From Planococcus lenghuensis (GTDB taxonomy: Bacteria; Bacillota; Bacilli; Bacillales_A; Planococcaceae): 64,000 nt of DNA. The translations under genes were made by a program, and so were the position numbers. Shown piece by piece: positions 44,958 to 52,880 of the stretch; within the stretch, counting starts at the first letter, position 1, and each line of letters starts with the position of its first letter. Location of the stretch: positions 3,018,001-3,082,000 of the forward strand of contig NZ_CP019640.1 of assembly GCF_001999905.1 (NCBI RefSeq). Direction: 5' to 3'. Under the pieces are notes generated by a model. It did not search any database and was not told where the DNA came from. It saw nothing but the letters and a program-made list of their open reading frames with translations.

Positions 44958-46142
44958 CTATGCTGTCTTTTTCAGCTTCCAGATAAACCAGATGCCGGGC
45001 ACAAGCAGCAAGGCCGATGCGGTGATACCGCCCGAAATGGACGTGTAGAGCGCAATGAGTCCAACGATCGGGCCGCCTGCAATCTGGCCGAACGCATCCA
45101 GCTGCCCGAACATCGACAGCGCCGTCGCCCGCCCTTTGGATGCCAGCCGCTCGTTCGTCATGATATTCATGAGCGGATAATTGATATTCCGGAGCGCGCC
45201 GGTTACAAAATACAGCAGAACGGCTGCATAGAACGCCCCTGCCCATGCGAAGCCGAGCATCGACGCGACGAGAAGCGTATTGGCGATCAAAAGTACAGAA
45301 GCGTAGCGCCCTTTAACGTAGCGTTCCACAATCTGCAGAACAATGATATTCAGCAGGAACGCAAGCGCATAAAAAAAGCCGAACCAGTAAATGGCTTCTT
45401 CATTCAGCAAATTGAAGTCTTCGATAAACAAAGCACCCCACAGCCGGTCATAGCCTTCCGAGGCCAGTCCCCACATCAGTGTGACGATCGCCAGTGCAGT
45501 AAGCGTTCGGCTGCCGCGAATCTGCCCGAACCCGCCGCTCAAAGCTTCTGCTATATCCGCAAGACCCGAGCTGCCTTCCCGTTTCGTTCTAATGAACTTT
45601 GTTTCCGGCACAATGAAAAACGCGCCGGCAGCCAGTGCGGTCAGCAACGCACCGGCAATGATAATCGTCGCCTGGACAGTGAATAATGTGGCGAGCCCAA
45701 CGCTCAGCACAATACCGAGAAAGCGGCCGAACGAGCTGTACTGGGCACCGCGCAGGAACACCTGCTCAAGCTGTCTGCCTTCCAGTTCATCTGCGATCCA
45801 TGCCTGTTCCGCTCCGCTGATGAATGTCCAGCCAAGTCCCCATGATGCAGATGCCGCTGCGATCGCCCAGAATTCCGGGATGCTGCCTTCCAGGATATGA
45901 GCGAAACCCAAAACGCCGGTACCGATGACGAGTGACAGCTTCCGCCCAAAGCGGTCGGCTGTCAGGCCGGTCGGAAGCTCAAACAGCAGAACCGACAGTT
46001 CCATAATCGTACCGATCAGCACCAATTGCAGCGGGTTCAACTCCGCTACTGACACGTAATAAATCGCGTTTAACGTAAAAACCATTTGAATGAGCAGTGA
46101 ACGTGTCCCTGTCACCCCGTAATAAATATGCTGAATTGCCAA
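44958..46142 (-). CDS. MFS efflux transporter under candidate translational attenuation
   Basis: 394 aa, about 12 membrane helices. MFS motif A between helices 2 and 3 is visible as GLTADRFGRKLSLVIG (about 58-73). It resembles proton-driven drug exporters; the drug is unknown. The start is TTG 46142 with GGAGG nine bases upstream. That GGAGG is one arm of a perfect 8-bp hairpin, and a 16-codon leader peptide with its own ribosome site lies upstream, so translation is probably inducible. The divergent neighbour is an Mta-like MerR regulator, a type that activates multidrug exporters in B. subtilis. A terminator follows. Confidence 0.88.
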   Translation of the reverse strand: MAIQHIYYGVTGTRSLLIQMVFTLNAIYYVSVAELNPLQLVLIGTIMELSVLLFELPTGLTADRFGRKLSLVIGTGVLGFAHILEGSIPEFWAIAAASASWGLGWTFISGAEQAWIADELEGRQLEQVFLRGAQYSSFGRFLGIVLSVGLATLFTVQATIIIAGALLTALAAGAFFIVPETKFIRTKREGSSGLADIAEALSGGFGQIRGSRTLTALAIVTLMWGLASEGYDRLWGALFIEDFNLLNEEAIYWFGFFYALAFLLNIIVLQIVERYVKGRYASVLLIANTLLVASMLGFAWAGAFYAAVLLYFVTGALRNINYPLMNIMTNERLASKGRATALSMFGQLDAFGQIAGGPIVGLIALYTSISGGITASALLLVPGIWFIWKLKKTA

Positions 46143-46151
46143 TGTGCTGTT

Positions 46152-46178
46152 CCTCCGTTTAAGTTAAGATAACGGAGG
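46152..46178 (-). promoter_or_regulatory. Hairpin hiding the MFS ribosome binding site (segments 3:4)
   Basis: In the minus transcript CCTCCGTT (46178-46171) pairs perfectly with AACGGAGG (46159-46152) across an 11-base loop. The second arm contains the Shine-Dalgarno sequence of the MFS gene, so the hairpin should block translation. Confidence 0.78.
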
Positions 46179-46189
46179 TGTTGTCTGAA

Positions 46190-46240
46190 TCAGTACAAAA
46201 CCTCCGATTGATTGTGAGGTTGTACCAAAAAGACTGTCAT
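46190..46240 (-). CDS. 16-codon leader peptide of the MFS gene
   Basis: ATG 46240 to TGA 46192-46190 encodes MTVFLVQPHNQSEVLY. It has AAAGGAG nine bases upstream and lies between a good sigma-A promoter and the MFS gene. Codons 6-9 lie in segment 1 and codons 12-16 in segment 2 of the leader hairpin, so a stalled ribosome would melt that hairpin. This layout matches leader peptides of erm, cat and tet(L)-type genes. That the peptide itself senses a drug is inference. Confidence 0.72.
   Translation of the reverse strand: MTVFLVQPHNQSEVLY
46193..46225 (-). promoter_or_regulatory. Leader hairpin 1:2 of the MFS attenuator
   Basis: GTACAACCTC (46225-46216) pairs with GAGGTTTTGTAC (46204-46193) through 10 base pairs with a two-base bulge. 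The second segment, with the adjacent CG, can instead pair as CGGAGGT with ACCTCCG of the downstream hairpin, plus TTGT with ACAA after one mismatch. That alternative frees the MFS ribosome site. Confidence 0.75.
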
Positions 46241-46270
46241 ATTCGTCCACTCCTTTGTTCAGATAATTCA

Positions 46271-46299
46271 AGTGTATGGAAATTCCGATTTCTTGGCAA
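46271..46299 (-). promoter_or_regulatory. Sigma-A promoter of the MFS leader
   Basis: Minus strand -35 TTGCCA (46294-46299), 17-bp spacer, -10 TACACT (46271-46276). Transcription should start near 46264, just upstream of the leader peptide ribosome site. Confidence 0.65.
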
Positions 46300-46333
46300 T
46301 CATTAATTTGCAATCGAAATATTCCAAAAAAGG

Positions 46334-46362
46334 TTGACGCTTACGCTTCGTGATTGTTTAAT
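46334..46362 (+). promoter_or_regulatory. Sigma-A promoter of the merR-type gene
   Basis: -35 TTGACG (46334-46339), 17-bp spacer, -10 TTTAAT (46357-46362). The predicted RNA start near 46369 would leave the GGAGG at 46363 outside the transcript, which argues for the downstream TTG start of the regulator. Confidence 0.65.
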
Positions 46363-46394
46363 GGAGGAATAGCACAATGCGAGGTGATGACAGT

Positions 46395-47135
46395 TTGTAT
46401 AAAGTTCAGGAAGCCGCAAAAATGGCAGGCATCAGTGTCCGCACACTCCACCATTATGACCATATAGACCTGCTGAAACCGTCGGATGTCGGAGAAAACC
46501 GCTACCGGTACTACAGCGATGAGGATTTAAAATCCCTTCAGCATATCCTGTTGTTTAAAGAGCTTGGCTTCCCGCTGAAAAAAATTCAGGAGATTGTCAG
46601 CAGCGGCTTTGACCGGGATCATGCGCTTACCCAGCACGCCGAGCTGCTGCAGCTGAAAAAACAGCGGATAGAACGGCTGCTCGAAACGATTGAGCAGACA
46701 AGGAGTGAACTGCAAGGCATTACCGTCCTCTCCCACGATGAGCGCTTCAGTGCTTTCGCTGCAGATACCGCGAAAATGTCATTGGAACGGTACATAAAAG
46801 AGGAACCGCCGGCACAGGCTGCTGAAGCCAAGGATCCAACCGCAGATCAGACAGGCACCGATGATGTGGGTGAAACTGCCGACCGTATCTACCGGTCCAT
46901 CGCCGGCCGTATGCATCTCCCGCCGGATCACCCCGACGTGCAGCAGGATGTGGATGATTATTTCGTTCTGCTGAACCGGTCATTCGACTGCACGCCGGCT
47001 GTATTCCGCCGGCTCGGAGACCTGTATGTGAACGACAGCCGGTATACCGCGAGTATCGACCGGCACAAGGAAGGGCTTGCCGCTTATTTGCGCGAAGCCA
47101 TGCTCAGTTATGCGGGGAGGCTGCATTATGCGTGA
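46395..47135 (+). CDS. MerR-family regulator with TipAS domain (Mta-like)
   Basis: 246 aa from TTG 46395, preceded by GAGGTGATG; ATG 46377 in the same frame adds six residues. The winged helix-turn-helix (YKVQEAAKMAGISVRTLHHYDHIDLL) is followed by a long coiled coil (about 75-110) and a TipAS ligand domain (DDYFVLLNRSFDCTPAVFRRLGDLYVND). Close in layout to B. subtilis Mta, which activates multidrug efflux genes when it binds a drug. The divergent MFS gene is the likely target. Its stop overlaps the next small gene. Confidence 0.88.
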   Translation: MYKVQEAAKMAGISVRTLHHYDHIDLLKPSDVGENRYRYYSDEDLKSLQHILLFKELGFPLKKIQEIVSSGFDRDHALTQHAELLQLKKQRIERLLETIEQTRSELQGITVLSHDERFSAFAADTAKMSLERYIKEEPPAQAAEAKDPTADQTGTDDVGETADRIYRSIAGRMHLPPDHPDVQQDVDDYFVLLNRSFDCTPAVFRRLGDLYVNDSRYTASIDRHKEGLAAYLREAMLSYAGRLHYA

Positions 47136-47280
47136 ACTCCTCGGCAGCTGTACCGATTGCGGGAAAGATGTCTACTGTATGGACGGATTTTTAAACGGAG
47201 TCTATATTGAGAATCGGCTATTCTGCTTCGAGTGCGCGGACCCTGAAGAGAAAAAAGAACAGGAAAAAGAACAAGCATAA
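47128..47280 (+). CDS. Small zinc-ribbon-like protein coupled to the MerR regulator
   Basis: 50 aa from ATG 47128, eight bases inside the end of the regulator gene, with GGGGAGG upstream; translation is therefore coupled. It has two CxxC pairs, CTDC (residues 8-11) and CFEC (residues 31-34), spaced as in a zinc ribbon, then a tail of lysine and glutamate. No family recognised. The strong hairpin at 47267 begins within its last codons. Confidence 0.7.
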   Translation: MRELLGSCTDCGKDVYCMDGFLNGVYIENRLFCFECADPEEKKEQEKEQA

Positions 47281-47308
47281 GAGCTGCCCCGCTTTTATGC
47301 TTGTTCTT
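47267..47308 (+). terminator. Hairpin at the end of the merR transcript
   Basis: 14-bp perfect stem AAGAACAAGCATAA / TTATGCTTGTTCTT with extra inner pairing AGC/GCT. No long T run follows, so it may act as an mRNA 3' end stabiliser as much as a terminator. Confidence 0.65.
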
Positions 47309-47356
47309 GCTACTCGTTCCATATCGACTTTCAAAACAGAAATGAGTGGAACACCC

Positions 47357-48949
47357 ATGCCTTTACAGCGAAGAATCTTCTTATTTGGTGCCTTGTTCGT
47401 ATCCGCCATCATGATTCTGGCAAGTCTGTCATTCTACTTGACCCTGTCAGATGCAGTTGAAGAGCAGATCGGTATTCGGGCACTCACAGCCGCAGTGACT
47501 ACTGCCGACAGACCGGATATTGTAGCCGGGTTTACAGCGCCAGACCCCCATGCTGCACTTCAGCCGATCGCAGAAGAAATACGGATCCAGTCCGGAGCAG
47601 AATATGTCGTCATCGGCAATACAGAAGGAATCCGCTATACACATCCCCTGCCGGACCGGATCGGACAGAAAATGGTAGGAGATGATAATGAACGGGCACT
47701 GCTGCAGGGAGAAGCTTATCTGTCATCCGCAACCGGCTCTCTCGGACCCGCGCTTCGGGGTAAAGCCCCTGTCTTCAATGAGTCAGGCGAAATCATCGGA
47801 ATTGTATCAGTCGGCTTTCTGAGCAAGGACATCACATCCGTCTTTCTGAATTATGCTGATTCCGTGGGAGGCATCGTGCTGCTTGCGATAGCAGTCGGCA
47901 TTATTGGATCTATGCTGCTTGCCCGGAATATTAAGAGAACCATGTTCGGGCTTGAACCAGCGGAGATCGCGGCGCTCTTCACTGAACGGAACGCCCTCAT
48001 CGATTCCATTCGGGAAGGGATCATTATGGTCAATAAATCAGGCGAAATTACAATGGCAAATGCCGCAGCGCTTAATGTTTTGTCACTGCCAAAAGAAACA
48101 GTACTGATTGGCAGTAAGATTGATGATGTTCTGCCGAATACTCTTCTGCCGCAAGTACTCGAAACAGGCGAACGGCAGTTGGACCGGCCCATGACAATCC
48201 GTGGTAAAAAAACTATCGTTAACCGGCTCCCGCTTATAATCGGCGACGAAATTGCCGGTGCAGTTTCCAGCTTCAGACTGCAGTCGGATTTAGACGGGCT
48301 TCGGGATGAGCTGTCACAAGTCCGGCAATACATTGAAGCACTTCGGGCGCAAGCACATGAACATCAGAACTTTCTCTATACGATATCCGGTCTGATTCAG
48401 CTGAATTCACTTGATGAAGCCATGATGCTGATCCATGATGAGACGGTTGAGCAGCAGTCCCTGGTGCAGTTCATAACCCAGCGGCTTAAAGACCCTTTCC
48501 TTGGTGGAATCGTCATCGGACTGTTTAACAGAGCCCGCGAACTGAAAGTGCGACTTGTGCTGGATGAGGAGAGCTACCTGGAGCAAATTCCCGCTTTTCT
48601 GGAAAAGAGTTTATTTGTTTCTGTCCTCGGGAATCTTGTGACGAATGCTTTTGAAGCAGTGCAGCATCTTCCTGAACAGCAGCGGATTGTCAGACTGCTT
48701 CTCAGTGATAACGGCGATGAAATTCTGATTGAAGTTGAAGACTCCGGACAAGGAATCGAAGCGGGACTGCTCCCGTTGTTGTTTAAGGAACGGATATCCA
48801 CCAAGTCAGGGGAAGACCGCGGCTATGGCATGTTGAAGATTGCCGAAAATGTTGCTGATCTGCGGGGGGAAATCGCATTGGAGAAAGGCGATCTTAGCGG
48901 CGCCTTATTTATTATCTCCATTAGAACTGGAGGAAAATTGAATGATTGA
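47357..48949 (+). CDS. Sensor histidine kinase, CitA/DctS type
   Basis: 530 aa from ATG 47357 (ATG 47342 is an alternative; the long upstream extension is not credible). Two membrane helices (about 8-30 and 172-192) enclose an extracytoplasmic sCache/PAS sensor domain. Then come a cytosolic PAS domain (ALIDSIREGIIMVNKSGEITMAN), the H-box HEHQNFLYTISGLIQL and an ATPase domain (NLVTNAFEAV, DSGQGI, GYGMLKI). The family senses C4-dicarboxylates or citrate. Its gene overlaps the response regulator gene, and a tricarboxylate transporter follows, which points to a carboxylate signal. Confidence 0.9.
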   Translation: MPLQRRIFLFGALFVSAIMILASLSFYLTLSDAVEEQIGIRALTAAVTTADRPDIVAGFTAPDPHAALQPIAEEIRIQSGAEYVVIGNTEGIRYTHPLPDRIGQKMVGDDNERALLQGEAYLSSATGSLGPALRGKAPVFNESGEIIGIVSVGFLSKDITSVFLNYADSVGGIVLLAIAVGIIGSMLLARNIKRTMFGLEPAEIAALFTERNALIDSIREGIIMVNKSGEITMANAAALNVLSLPKETVLIGSKIDDVLPNTLLPQVLETGERQLDRPMTIRGKKTIVNRLPLIIGDEIAGAVSSFRLQSDLDGLRDELSQVRQYIEALRAQAHEHQNFLYTISGLIQLNSLDEAMMLIHDETVEQQSLVQFITQRLKDPFLGGIVIGLFNRARELKVRLVLDEESYLEQIPAFLEKSLFVSVLGNLVTNAFEAVQHLPEQQRIVRLLLSDNGDEILIEVEDSGQGIEAGLLPLLFKERISTKSGEDRGYGMLKIAENVADLRGEIALEKGDLSGALFIISIRTGGKLND

Positions 48950-49619
48950 AGTGCTGATTATTGAAGATGATCGCCGGATCGCTGAGATCCATAGACGATT
49001 CATTGAACGGATTGATGGGTTTCAGACAGTGGGGCTCGCTTATACTGGCATTGAAGCCCGGGATTGGATTCAGTCGCTGACCCCGCATCTGATTCTGCTG
49101 GATGTGCACCTGCCTGATATGAAAGGCACTGAACTGATGCCGTTCATCCAGCAGCACAGCCCTGACTCAGACATCATTTTCATCACTGCCGCTTCAGAAG
49201 CAGGCATTGTAAAAAAAGCGCTCCGGAGTGGTGTGTCCGATTATATGCTGAAACCGCTGACGTTCGACCGCTTTAAAGACAGCCTGCTGGCTTACCAGGC
49301 AAAACGGCAGTCCCTCGATTCAGCGGATCTCCTTGATGAAGAAACCATTCAATTCTTATGGAATAAGGCACAAGCTGCAGAAACAGAACAAGCGGCTACA
49401 CCGAAAGGAATTGATCCCAGCACCATGGCAAAAATCCGTGAACAGCTCGGACATGCTGCAGCTGGGTTCACTGCGGAAGAAATGGGGGCCGCGTGTGGAA
49501 TGAGCCGTTCTACTGCCCGCCGTTACTTGGAATATCTTGTTTCGGAAAAACTTGCCCGGGCTGAACTGTTGTACGGCACGATCGGGAGGCCGGAACGCCG
49601 CTATTTTCCAACTGTATGA
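48942..49619 (+). CDS. Response regulator, CitB/DctR type
   Basis: 225 aa. The N-terminal receiver domain has acidic residues EDD near 8-10, the phospho-acceptor in LLDVHLPD (about D54) and the lysine in LKPLTF (about K104). The C-terminal part is a helix-turn-helix domain (FTAEEMGAACGMSRSTARRYLEYL). Overlaps the kinase stop by eight bases. Likely activates the downstream tctCBA genes when the kinase detects its carboxylate. Confidence 0.9.
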   Translation: MIEVLIIEDDRRIAEIHRRFIERIDGFQTVGLAYTGIEARDWIQSLTPHLILLDVHLPDMKGTELMPFIQQHSPDSDIIFITAASEAGIVKKALRSGVSDYMLKPLTFDRFKDSLLAYQAKRQSLDSADLLDEETIQFLWNKAQAAETEQAATPKGIDPSTMAKIREQLGHAAAGFTAEEMGAACGMSRSTARRYLEYLVSEKLARAELLYGTIGRPERRYFPTV

Positions 49620-49704
49620 ACTTTATGAACAAAATAGCTTAAATGATGTTTATTTCTCTTATGACCACAAACATTGAATTGAATAAGACTTCTGATAAAT
49701 TGTA

Positions 49705-49740
49705 GACAGCGAATGAAAGCGCTGTCTTTTATTAATTTTC
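49705..49740 (+). terminator. Terminator between the two-component genes and tctC
   Basis: Perfect 7-bp stem GACAGCG / CGCTGTC, 8-base loop, followed by TTTTATTAATTTT. It lies just 15 bases before the tctC start, so it either ends the regulator transcript or attenuates the transporter operon. Confidence 0.7.
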
Positions 49741-49754
49741 AGGAGGAGATAATT

Positions 49755-50771
49755 ATGTTGAAGAAATGGATGTCCATCCCACTCGCCGGAATCCTTGCCG
49801 TTGGTCTTGCTGCCTGTTCACAAGAAGAAGCTACAGGCGGCGACGTTGCGGGTGCTGAATACCCGAGTCAGAATCTTACAATTGTTGCCCCATCCGGTGC
49901 TGGCGGCGGATGGGATCTTACAGCCCGTTCAATTGCTAAAACAATGAATGGAACAGAATTGGTCTCGGCGCCGATCACAGTTGAGAACAAGCCAGGCGGA
50001 GGCGGCGCTGTCTACATGGCAGAATATGCAACCAAGGAAGCAGCAAATGATCACGTGCTGCTTGTCAATTCCCCTCCGATTCTGATCAACAGCAATAAAG
50101 CGGAAGGCAACAGCCCTTATGGTTATGCAGACACCACACCGCTGGCGCAGCTTACACGTGATTACGGAGCCATCGTTGTCCAAGCCGATTCAGAATTCGA
50201 AACGCTGACAGATGTATTGGATGCAATTAAAGAAGAACCAACAGCCATCACACTGGCCGGCGGTTCAGCCCCAGGTTCTATGGATCACTTAGTTGGCATC
50301 CTGCCCGCTTTTGAATATGGCATCGACCCGAAAGCCGTAAAGTACGTTTCTTATGATGGCGGCGGCGAAGCCATCGCGGCGCTTCTTGGCGATAATGCAG
50401 ATGTGATTGCGACAGATGCCTCGACAATTGCTGAGTATGTAAAATCCGGTGATGTACGCGTATTGGCAGTGAGTTCCACTGAACGGCTCGGTGGTGAACT
50501 GAGTGAAGTACCGACATTCAAAGAAGCTGGAGTCGACGCGGAATTTACAATCTGGCGCGGAATTTTCGGCCCGAAAGACATGTCTGACGGCGCTTATGAC
50601 TACTGGTCTGAAAAGCTGGCAGAAATGACGGAGACTGAAGAATGGCAAACGGAACTTGAACAGAATGGCTGGCAAAGTGAATATAAAGACGGCGAAGAAT
50701 TTGCAACATTCCTGGAAGAACAGGAAAAAGTGATTGTCGAGCTGCTGACTGCCCTTGAAATGCAAAAATAA
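49755..50771 (+). CDS. tctC: Tripartite tricarboxylate transporter, substrate-binding lipoprotein TctC
   Basis: 338 aa from ATG 49755 (AGGAGGAG upstream). Lipoprotein signal with lipobox GLAAC at about residue 20. The mature part is a Bug/TctC binding protein: NLTIVAPSGAGGGWDLTARSIA, VENKPGGGGAVYMA (about 80-93), GSAPGSMDHLVG. In Gram-positives it is anchored outside and hands the carboxylate to TctAB. First gene of tctCBA, downstream of its likely regulators. Confidence 0.93.
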   Translation: MLKKWMSIPLAGILAVGLAACSQEEATGGDVAGAEYPSQNLTIVAPSGAGGGWDLTARSIAKTMNGTELVSAPITVENKPGGGGAVYMAEYATKEAANDHVLLVNSPPILINSNKAEGNSPYGYADTTPLAQLTRDYGAIVVQADSEFETLTDVLDAIKEEPTAITLAGGSAPGSMDHLVGILPAFEYGIDPKAVKYVSYDGGGEAIAALLGDNADVIATDASTIAEYVKSGDVRVLAVSSTERLGGELSEVPTFKEAGVDAEFTIWRGIFGPKDMSDGAYDYWSEKLAEMTETEEWQTELEQNGWQSEYKDGEEFATFLEEQEKVIVELLTALEMQK

Positions 50772-50828
50772 TTAGATGCAAAGCGGCTCCGGCCGCTTTC
50801 TTCTTTCAACTAGAGAGGATGAAAGACA

Positions 50829-51278
50829 ATGAGTAAAACGTTCGATCGGTTCGCAGGCATCGCCTTTTTACTGATTGGCCTTTTGTTTGTCATCGAGAGC
50901 CAGCGGATTTCCGAGAGTTCTTATGGCTCAGCAGTAGGCCCTGATATCTTCCCTATCGGATTGGGAAGTTTACTGATCTTGCTCAGTGCGCGGCTTGTGT
51001 ATGAGACCATGCGCTACGATGTTTCCGGAGAAAAAGGGGAATCCATCAATTACCGGAAATTTATTATCATTTTCGTCAGTGCTGTAGTATACGCTGCGCT
51101 GCTTGAGCCATTGGGTTATGTCATTACGACGTTCGCATTTCTGTTAGTCGCATTCCAGACAATGGAACGCGGCAAATGGCTTCAATCGATCGTTGTCGCA
51201 ACTTTATTTTCTGTCGGTGTCTACTACTTATTTGCGACATTCCTGGGAGGCTCCCTTCCCGGATTCCCGGTATTCTAA
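50829..51278 (+). CDS. tctB: Tripartite tricarboxylate transporter small membrane subunit TctB
   Basis: 149 aa, four membrane segments, with the family pattern GPDIFPIGLGSLLILL (about 38-53) and PLGYVITTFAFLL. It is the small subunit of the TTT system, lying between tctC and tctA with 18 bases to tctA. Confidence 0.9.
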   Translation: MSKTFDRFAGIAFLLIGLLFVIESQRISESSYGSAVGPDIFPIGLGSLLILLSARLVYETMRYDVSGEKGESINYRKFIIIFVSAVVYAALLEPLGYVITTFAFLLVAFQTMERGKWLQSIVVATLFSVGVYYLFATFLGGSLPGFPVF

Positions 51279-51296
51279 CATGAAAGGCTGGTTCCT

Positions 51297-52823
51297 ATGA
51301 GCGCATTAAACTTCTTATTCGACGGATTCCTCGTCGCTTTCCAATGGCATAATATCCTTTTCGCATTCGTGGGTGTACTGATCGGGACGGCTGTCGGCGT
51401 GCTGCCCGGGATCGGCCCGATGAGCGGTGTCGCACTCCTGATTCCAGTCACTGCCACACTGACCGGCGGACTCCCGCCTGAATCAGCTGCAGCAAGTTCC
51501 ATTATTCTACTGGCAGGTGTTTACTACGGGGCTATGTACGGAGGATCTACCACCTCCATCCTGCTGAATACACCCGGTGAATCCTCCTCGGTTGTCACCA
51601 CACTTGATGGTTATCAGATGGCCCAGCAAGGCCGGGCAGGTGCTGCTTTATCCATTGCGGCCATCGGCTCATTCGTTGCCGGCATCATATCGCTGATCGG
51701 GCTGGTTCTGCTTGCAAAACCGTTATCGAATGTGGCGCTTGAATTTGGTCCTGCCGAATACTTTTCACTGATGCTGCTCGGACTTGCTGCTGTCAGCGGG
51801 CTTGCCGGCAAATCGATGACGAAAGCACTGATGATGACGGTGTTCGGTCTGATGCTCGGCACGATCGGCATCGATGCCGTTTCCGGGATCGCCCGGTTCA
51901 CCTATGATCTTCCGATTCTGTATTCCGGCTTGGAATTCCTGACGATTGCAGTGGGACTGTTCGCACTGGGAGAAGTATTCAAAACGATTTTGGAACGGGA
52001 ACACGAAGATGGGGCCATCGCCAAAATCAGCCGGATTCTTCCGACAAGACAAGACATGAAAGACAGCACTGCGCCGATCTTGCGCGGGTCTTTCCTCGGC
52101 TTCTTCATTGGTGTCCTCCCGGGAGCCGGTGCGACGCTCGCTTCCTTCTTTTCATACATCGCAGAGAAGAAATTCAGCAAGTTCCCGGAAAAATTCGGCA
52201 CCGGAGCCATTGCCGGCGTAGCCGGACCCGAGTCAGCGAATAACGCGGCATCAGGAGGCGCCATGATCCCACTTCTGACGCTCGGAATCCCTGGTTCCGG
52301 TACAACTGCTATTTTGATGGGCGCCCTCATTATGTACAACGTTCAGCCGGGCCCCCTGCTGTTCAATGATCACCCGGAAGTCGCCTGGGGACTGATCGCC
52401 AGCATGTTTATCGGCAATCTCATGCTCCTTGTTCTCAACATGCCGCTGGTCAAAGTGTTTGCGAAAATCATTCAGACACCGAAACGGTACTTGCTGCCAA
52501 TCATCGTTGCAATCTCGTTCTTCGGTGTATATGCTGTCCAGTACACAACGTTCGATTTGTATCTGCTGCTGGCATGCGGCGTGCTGGGCTATCTGCTCAC
52601 ACGCAATGACTTCCCGGTTGCTCCACTTGTCCTGGCGCTGGTGCTCGGACCAATGATTGAAAATAATATGCGGAGAGCGCTGACCATATCCAATGGTGAT
52701 TTCTCGATTTTTGTCACAAAACCTCTATCGCTGGCATTGCTCTTGATTGCAGCCGCCTGGTTATTGGTTCCACTCCTTCTGAAATTTAAAGGCCGGGCTA
52801 TTGTTGTAAACGAAGAGGATTAA
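51297..52823 (+). CDS. tctA: Tripartite tricarboxylate transporter large membrane subunit TctA
   Basis: 508 aa, about 11-12 membrane segments. Conserved TctA stretches: GTAVGVLPGIGPMSGVALLIP (about 30-50), YYGAMYGGSTTSILLNTPGE (about 80-99), GVLPGAGATLASFFSY and GIPGSGTTAILMGALI. It is the pore subunit, driven by an ion gradient. Together tctCBA import a citrate-like carboxylate, though the exact substrate is not predictable. A terminator follows. Confidence 0.95.
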   Translation: MSALNFLFDGFLVAFQWHNILFAFVGVLIGTAVGVLPGIGPMSGVALLIPVTATLTGGLPPESAAASSIILLAGVYYGAMYGGSTTSILLNTPGESSSVVTTLDGYQMAQQGRAGAALSIAAIGSFVAGIISLIGLVLLAKPLSNVALEFGPAEYFSLMLLGLAAVSGLAGKSMTKALMMTVFGLMLGTIGIDAVSGIARFTYDLPILYSGLEFLTIAVGLFALGEVFKTILEREHEDGAIAKISRILPTRQDMKDSTAPILRGSFLGFFIGVLPGAGATLASFFSYIAEKKFSKFPEKFGTGAIAGVAGPESANNAASGGAMIPLLTLGIPGSGTTAILMGALIMYNVQPGPLLFNDHPEVAWGLIASMFIGNLMLLVLNMPLVKVFAKIIQTPKRYLLPIIVAISFFGVYAVQYTTFDLYLLLACGVLGYLLTRNDFPVAPLVLALVLGPMIENNMRRALTISNGDFSIFVTKPLSLALLLIAAAWLLVPLLLKFKGRAIVVNEED

Positions 52824-52839
52824 TTATCGAACACAAAAA

Positions 52840-52872
52840 AAGCAGCCGGAGAATTTATCCCCGGCTGCTTTC
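52840..52872. terminator. Bidirectional terminator between tctA and trhO
   Basis: Perfect stem AAAGCAGCCGG / CCGGCTGCTTT with an 11-base loop between convergent genes. Confidence 0.92.
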
Positions 52873-52880
52873 GTATTTCA

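Noticed and set aside
46193-46225. MerR-type operator controlling the MFS promoter
   Set aside because: The inverted repeat lies downstream of the MFS promoter, not between its -35 and -10, and the spacer is 17 bp, not the 19-20 bp of MerR-activated promoters; its pairing inside the leader RNA explains it better.
47207-47356. 50-residue basic N-terminal extension of the CitA-type kinase
   Set aside because: It overlaps the preceding small gene and its hairpin; the membrane helix typical of the family begins right after ATG 47357.
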